In this document: in pieces, positions 62,920 through 64,000 of the stretch
Position numbering within the stretch: position 1 is the stretch's first letter
Layout of the letters: the number at the start of each line of letters is the position of its first letter
DNA from: Sclerodactyla briareus
Lineage: Eukaryota > Echinodermata > Holothuroidea > Dendrochirotida > Sclerodactylidae
NCBI GenBank assembly: GCA_026419785.1
Contig: JAODTK010002109.1
Coordinates: 1-64,000 of the forward strand
Length of the DNA: 64,000 bases
Direction of reading: 5' to 3'
Program-made: the position numbers and the translations under genes
The notes under the pieces: model-generated
Databases searched by the model: none
The model's input: only the letters and a program-made list of their open reading frames with translations
Told to the model about the DNA's origin: nothing

Positions 62920-62989
62920 CTTGTGCAACCGAAGTGCTTGCTGCCACCAGAAACCAAAGGAACCAAGTAAAGGTATCCATGACTGCCAT
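62920..62989 (-). CDS. RPTP exon 1: start codon and signal peptide
   Basis: First coding exon. It reads MAVMDTFTWFLWFLVAA followed by STSVAQ, a typical secretory signal: short N-terminus, hydrophobic aromatic-rich core and small residues before a likely cleavage site after the Ala/Ser/Val stretch. The exon ends after one base of the next codon at a GTAAAC donor. It is the most upstream coding signal on this strand and lies in the right place to begin the receptor phosphatase, whose extracellular modules follow at lower coordinates. The ATG was chosen because the hydrophobic core begins soon after it. A short upstream leader ORF in another frame carries no recognisable domain. I saw no convincing promoter box in the bases just upstream. 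Confidence 0.6.
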
Positions 62990-63778
62990 CTCCAGGTGTG
63001 TTCGCAGCGGCGTAATATCCGATAGTACTGATGACGGAAGGAAGTCAAGAACATACTATATAAGTACCCAGCGTTATTGGTCTCATATGTGTGTACTCTT
63101 TGGCAGGTTTCCTAAGGAAGTTCCTACATTGTAACCCCAATAGGTGAGAAGTAGCAAGTAAAAACGTTGACACTCTAACGGATTTGCTTCGATGGCTCTT
63201 GCCCTAAAAGTACGGTCATGGCTTTGGTACCAGTTCGTGGTGTTGTTTATTCTAGTCCAGCAGCTGAACTGCTGAAAACACTGCTGTGCATTCTTAGGGA
63301 GAGGTAATAGAGTCATGACGAGCCGACGATCTGAAACACTTCCTACAAATTTGAAATCCGTGCAGTTCACTCCTTATGAGGTAATCCACACATTTCGAGT
63401 CACGCGATTTGTAGGTACCCAAGTTTCTGTAGACATGTGATTCAACAGTTGGTGACTGACTGGGGACACGTCCCCACCATCGGTTTTACAGTTTGGTGAA
63501 TTCTTTATTTTTAATAAAATTTAGGATGTAGTGTATATAATGATCGAATGCCCACCCGATTATAAGCGACGATCTTGAGAACAAGAACGCAATATCATCG
63601 TAGTTGATTTCTTGCAAAAGTATCCAACTCTGGACAAAAGGAGACTTTTAAGATCACCCAAAATAGTTTATTCTGAGCTTGCAAGTAGCAAAATAATTAC
63701 TTTACAACCAGTGGGGTCGTGCCCATCGGAGGGGGGGGGTGGGAAGGCCCCCTCACACAATATTTTGTCGGAGGTGCC

Positions 63779-63788
63779 CTATATATAT

Positions 63789-63847
<59 letters not shown>

Positions 63848-63931
63848 TTATATATATTTGTGTGTTGTGTGTGTGTGGGTGGTAGAGTGTGGGTGTTGGG
63901 GGTGTGTGTGTGAATGTGTAGTGTGTGTGCG
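63779..63931 (+). repeat. AT then GT microsatellite
   Basis: (AT)n of about 80 bases passing into a GT/GTGG-rich tract. Confidence 0.95.
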
Positions 63932-64000
63932 TTTCTGATGCCACAAAAATTGCCGTAAATTAAACGCTGGATCCCCTGATAATGTAATTTGTTTTTGTTC

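Larger units (their letters stand above)
10202..62989 (-). other. Receptor-type protein tyrosine phosphatase gene (reconstructed span)
   Basis: Span of one minus-strand gene inferred from exons listed separately. The product would be a single-pass membrane protein that removes phosphate from phosphotyrosine under control of its outer part. In transcript order the exons read signal peptide, Ig-like, EGF-like series, Ig-like, FN3, membrane helix, basic juxtamembrane stretch, first PTP domain, linker and part of a second PTP domain. All lie on one strand in the right order, and most have canonical acceptor and donor sites. The PTP assignment rests on DFWRMIW, IVMVTNL, KNRF, QYWP and the P-loop segment. 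Some exons were surely missed, and the single-gene model is an inference. Frame slips inside exons are probably assembly errors, but decay cannot be excluded. The closest named family is RPTP; I cannot assign a vertebrate orthologue. Confidence 0.75.

Overview
This looks like an animal nuclear genome, most likely a marine invertebrate deuterostome (echinoderm-like). It is AT-rich, intron-rich and full of microsatellites (AT, CA, ATGT), long C/G homopolymers and diverged dispersed repeats. No bacterial-type gene packing, rRNA, tRNA or CRISPR was seen. Recognisable exons often need a one-base shift to stay in frame. This suggests a noisy long-read assembly as much as real decay, so single residues should be read with caution.

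The main content is one large gene on the minus strand, running from about 62,989 (start codon) down to about 10,202 (possible stop). I rebuilt it exon by exon from conserved motifs and splice sites. In transcript order it gives a signal peptide, Ig-like exons, a run of Cys-rich EGF-like (laminin-type) exons, another Ig-like exon, fibronectin type III modules, a transmembrane exon and a basic juxtamembrane segment. These are followed by a protein tyrosine phosphatase (PTP) domain spread over about nine exons, and traces of a second PTP domain. It is a receptor-type tyrosine phosphatase (RPTP). The Ig-EGF-Ig-FN3 order of its ectodomain is the order known from Tie receptor tyrosine kinases, which makes the combination the most interesting thing here. 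As read, the catalytic motifs are slightly off consensus (WQD for WPD; GRNG for GRTG).

Layout by region. 1-10.2 kb: no firm gene; a ~0.9 kb direct repeat pair (1.26-2.21 and 6.20-7.03 kb), a ~50-60 bp minisatellite with CRE-like palindromes (5.06-5.39 kb), a ~300 bp tandem repeat (7.85-8.74 kb) and one small ORF with a signal-peptide-like start (7.1-7.3 kb). 10.2-27.1 kb: cytoplasmic PTP exons, with a CpG-rich duplicated block at 17.8-18.6 kb. 28.0-32.6 kb: a decayed DIRS-like retroelement with inverted termini, sitting antisense in an intron of the RPTP. 33.4-45.8 kb: juxtamembrane, transmembrane, FN3, Ig-like and EGF-like exons; one intron carries a ~355 bp tandem array (35.9-37.86 kb). 45.8-63 kb: the 5' part of the RPTP in long introns, with a LINE 3' fragment at 54.5-54.9 kb, a ~295 bp tandem pair at 49.86-50.45 kb and a 21 bp minisatellite at 60.88-61.02 kb. 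63-64 kb: upstream region ending in AT and GT microsatellites.
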